Shown one piece after another: positions 62,162-64,000 of a DNA stretch of 64,000 nt (its first letter is position 1; each line of letters starts with the position of its first letter). Below the pieces are notes generated by a model. The model saw only the letters and a list, made by a program, of their open reading frames with translations. It searched no databases and was not told where the DNA came from. This stretch comes from Phytoseiulus persimilis (taxonomy: Eukaryota; Arthropoda; Arachnida; Mesostigmata; Phytoseiidae): positions 15,144,211-15,208,210 of the forward strand of contig CM075104.1 of NCBI GenBank assembly GCA_037576195.1, written 5' to 3'. Position numbers and translations under genes: made by a program.

Positions 62162-63173
62162 GGCGCTCGCTTGACGATGGAGGAATGGTCTACAAGTCTG
62201 ACTACAAGCGGGAGTTAGGGGTGCTTTTATCGGCGACGGACCCTGCGAACATCACTACTGCATTTCTGACTCACACACATTGATGCTTGTGATTCGAACA
62301 ATCCACGGAGCACCGCGGAGAACCGGGAGGCCTTTAGAGTCTCGATGTTTTTTCCTCCCAGCCAGAGCCTCAGTGGTTTCAGAAATGAAAATAAATGAGG
62401 AAAACTGTTCAGGGTCAATGGGACGGAAGTCTTCAGATAGGTTGGTATTTCATCCGGACGGCAGAACGAGCCGTACAATGAATTCGCTGAACGGAGCCCT
62501 GATAAATCATCTATTGATGTCTCTCCCCACGAACCAGGACAGCTCTGTCCTGGACCTTCTCCTCATTCCACGAACGGCTCATTCTAGGATCTGTTCAGGC
62601 TCCGTTCGAACCTCCTTCCGAGTGAAGTTTCGAAGGTGGCTCGAACGGAGCCTGAACGATTCATGGATTAGAGACCCCCGAGGTTCAAGATCTCGGGAGC
62701 TTGTCTTCCCCGAATATCAGCAGATAGAGTCGGGTACTGAATTGGTAAATTCAGGCCGCTGAACTGAAGGTAGTTCAGATCCTGTTCACTAATCCCAGGT
62801 CGAGAGCTTCTATGAGCTGCTCCCTCAGCATGATATCGATTTATCTTTTATAATGTGGACGGGAAAAAAAGGTCTTAGAAGTCACCGGTCTCGGTTCGTG
62901 GGGTACGTCTGGTTTCCTTCAAGTTCCATTCAGAGTGCTTGCCAAACAGGGATTATAACGGAACATCTGCGCCTCATGGAGCCCCGGCCAAGAGCTCCAG
63001 AGCAGCGAGAAACGCGCTCTTATTCGCAAAGGCAGACTTCGAGAATCGCTGTATCAAAGCTTCAAGCCGCAAAATGATGAGTCGTCCCAGGACCTTTCGA
63101 AGCCCTTGATCAGCCCGATCTTCCGCTCAGGGGAGACGGAATCAGTAGCCCAGTTTTCTCCCGATTAATCGAG
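62162..63173. other. Region upstream of endophilin-B
   Basis: The stretch should hold the endophilin-B promoter and 5' untranslated region. Apart from the stem-loop at 62.6 kb and a small near-palindrome around 62.54 kb (CCAGGACAG...CTGTCCTGG), nothing stands out. Confidence 0.5.
62593..62657. other. Precursor-like stem-loop
   Basis: Bases 62593-62609 (GTTCAGGCTCCGTTCGA) pair perfectly with 62641-62657. The stem continues inward through CC.CCTTC/GAAGG.GG with two mismatches to a 13-base loop. Some further pairing outward is possible with a bulge. The length resembles a microRNA precursor, but neither expression nor conservation can be seen. It lies about 430-500 bp upstream of the endophilin-B start codon. 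Confidence 0.6.
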
Positions 63174-63608
63174 TTACGGTTTCTCGGTCAACACGATGAG
63201 ACTGAGTTCACTCTCCGAGGAACTTCGGATAGGAGGAACATGGGTTCTGTGCGATATCACAGGGATTATCGGAGGAGAAGCATCAGAGAATATGAGCCAG
63301 GTCATGCCAAGAGTGTAGAAAACCACTGATTCGATCGAATCGAAGGGCACATTTCTCACTTTCCAGTGATCGAGAGAATCAGCAGCCGCTAGAGAGGAGA
63401 AGACGAAAATTTCTCCCAACATTTGGAAGACGCAAGTTCGCATGAAGCTCACGTGATCCTGAAGCACTTTCGCTAAAAACCACGGAAAGCGAGAGGTCGG
63501 CCCCGTGGCAAGGATGGCGTTTTCCGTCAGTAATAGATGGTCCTTTTGTCTCCGACAACGAGATGCAAGTATCTCGCGTTGCTCAGTCCATGATTGATTA
63601 CACGAAAC
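63174..63608 (-). CDS. Candidate exon with hydrophobic segments, unknown protein
   Basis: A 144-codon minus-strand frame is open from a TAA just above 63608 to TAA/TGA-type termination at 63174. It contains WTEQREILASRCRRQKDHLL, FQMLGEIFVFSSLAAADSL and SIESVVFYTLGMTWLIFSDA, two segments that could span a membrane. It could belong with the 63904-63984 candidate. No family recognised; open length alone is not strong evidence. Confidence 0.22.
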   Translation of the reverse strand, partial: VSCNQSWTEQREILASRCRRQKDHLLLTENAILATGPTSRFPWFLAKVLQDHVSFMRTCVFQMLGEIFVFSSLAAADSLDHWKVRNVPFDSIESVVFYTLGMTWLIFSDASPPIIPVISHRTHVPPIRSSSESELSLIVLTEKP

Positions 63609-63903
63609 TTAGAGTGACGGGAGGCAGAGCTCGCCAATTCCTCAGCTGTCCCAAAACTTCTCTCTTGTAAAGGACGATGGACGAATAAACTCAAAGAGCT
63701 GTTGCTCAGCGATTCACTGCGACAGACAGGACGCTGTCCAAGGGGAAGAGTCATCAGTATCAAGAGGATTCTCCCGTGTAGGGTCTCGTACCTTCGTGGT
63801 TCGATGGAAGTGCACCAATGTGAGTGCAGGGGGGAAGGTTCTCACTCACAGACTCGTGGAGCCGAGAAAACTGATCTATCATTTGCACCGTACTCACTCT
63901 TAC

Positions 63904-63984
63904 AAGGGAACAAGAACGAAGCTGTGCGTCGTGAGGATCTTGACGGCGATGGTGACGAACAGGAAAACAGACAGCAGCGTCGCG
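63904..63984 (-). CDS. Candidate transmembrane exon at the window edge
   Basis: On the minus strand the frame RATLLSVFLFVTIAVKILTT followed by HSFVLVP is strongly hydrophobic and ends at CCCTT|GTAAGAG, a fair donor. A TAG sits directly upstream in frame, so the exon would have to begin near 63984 with an acceptor that is weak here. The gene would lie upstream of endophilin-B on the same strand and run past the window end. Confidence 0.25.
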
Positions 63985-64000
63985 CGCTACGGCGGGCCAC

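Noticed and set aside
63527-63763. LSNAR motif in a minus-strand frame, recalling the LSNAR of DGAT1 acyltransferases
   Set aside because: Only five residues agree, the flanking catalytic-region residues are absent, and the frame ends soon after. Coincidence is more likely.
1-64000. tRNA, rRNA, CRISPR, prophage or bacterial defence systems
   Set aside because: No GGTTCGA-type tRNA B box with a matching fold, no regularly spaced repeats, and the spliced gene structure rules out a prokaryotic window.

Overview
This window looks like animal (metazoan) nuclear DNA, probably from an arthropod. Base composition is close to balanced by eye. The one gene I can name has eight coding exons separated by GT-AG introns, most of them 84 to 170 bp. 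There is no sign of operons, Shine-Dalgarno spacing or dense long ORFs. A compact arthropod genome such as a mite would fit, but I cannot fix the species. I saw no tRNA, rRNA or CRISPR.

The only confidently identified gene is an endophilin-B (SH3GLB) homologue on the minus strand. Its coding exons run from 62161 down to 58166 and join in frame to a complete 355-residue N-BAR plus SH3 protein. Its SH3 domain has phenylalanine where the family has a ligand-binding tryptophan. Facing it on the plus strand is the 3' end of a single-pass membrane protein I cannot name (exons 55467-55824 and 56494-56645, perhaps also 53359-53476). The two genes converge, and their likely poly(A) signals lie within about 50 bp of each other near 56.87-56.92 kb.

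The last intron of the membrane-protein gene carries a well-defined 339-bp pogo-like non-autonomous DNA transposon (55950-56288). It has perfect 24-bp terminal inverted repeats, TA duplications and an internal 15-bp tandem array derived from the inverted repeat. Other clear structures are a 230-bp/230-bp inverted repeat at 22487-23082, twin degenerate heptamer arrays of 147 bp each (30823-30969 and 31100-31246), several short hairpins including a precursor-like stem-loop at 62593-62657, and simple repeats including a 26-base G run.

From 1 to about 50 kb I recognise no protein family. Many long ORFs occur there on both strands over the same bases, which is what chance gives in CpG-rich, stop-poor DNA. 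A few short stretches have good splice or poly(A) context and are listed as low-confidence exon candidates (30268-30325, 32807-32977, 33206-33400, 40142-40351, the 50.8-51.7 kb cluster, and 63174-64000). This part is probably intergenic sequence, long introns and 5' regions of genes whose conserved exons I could not detect by eye.
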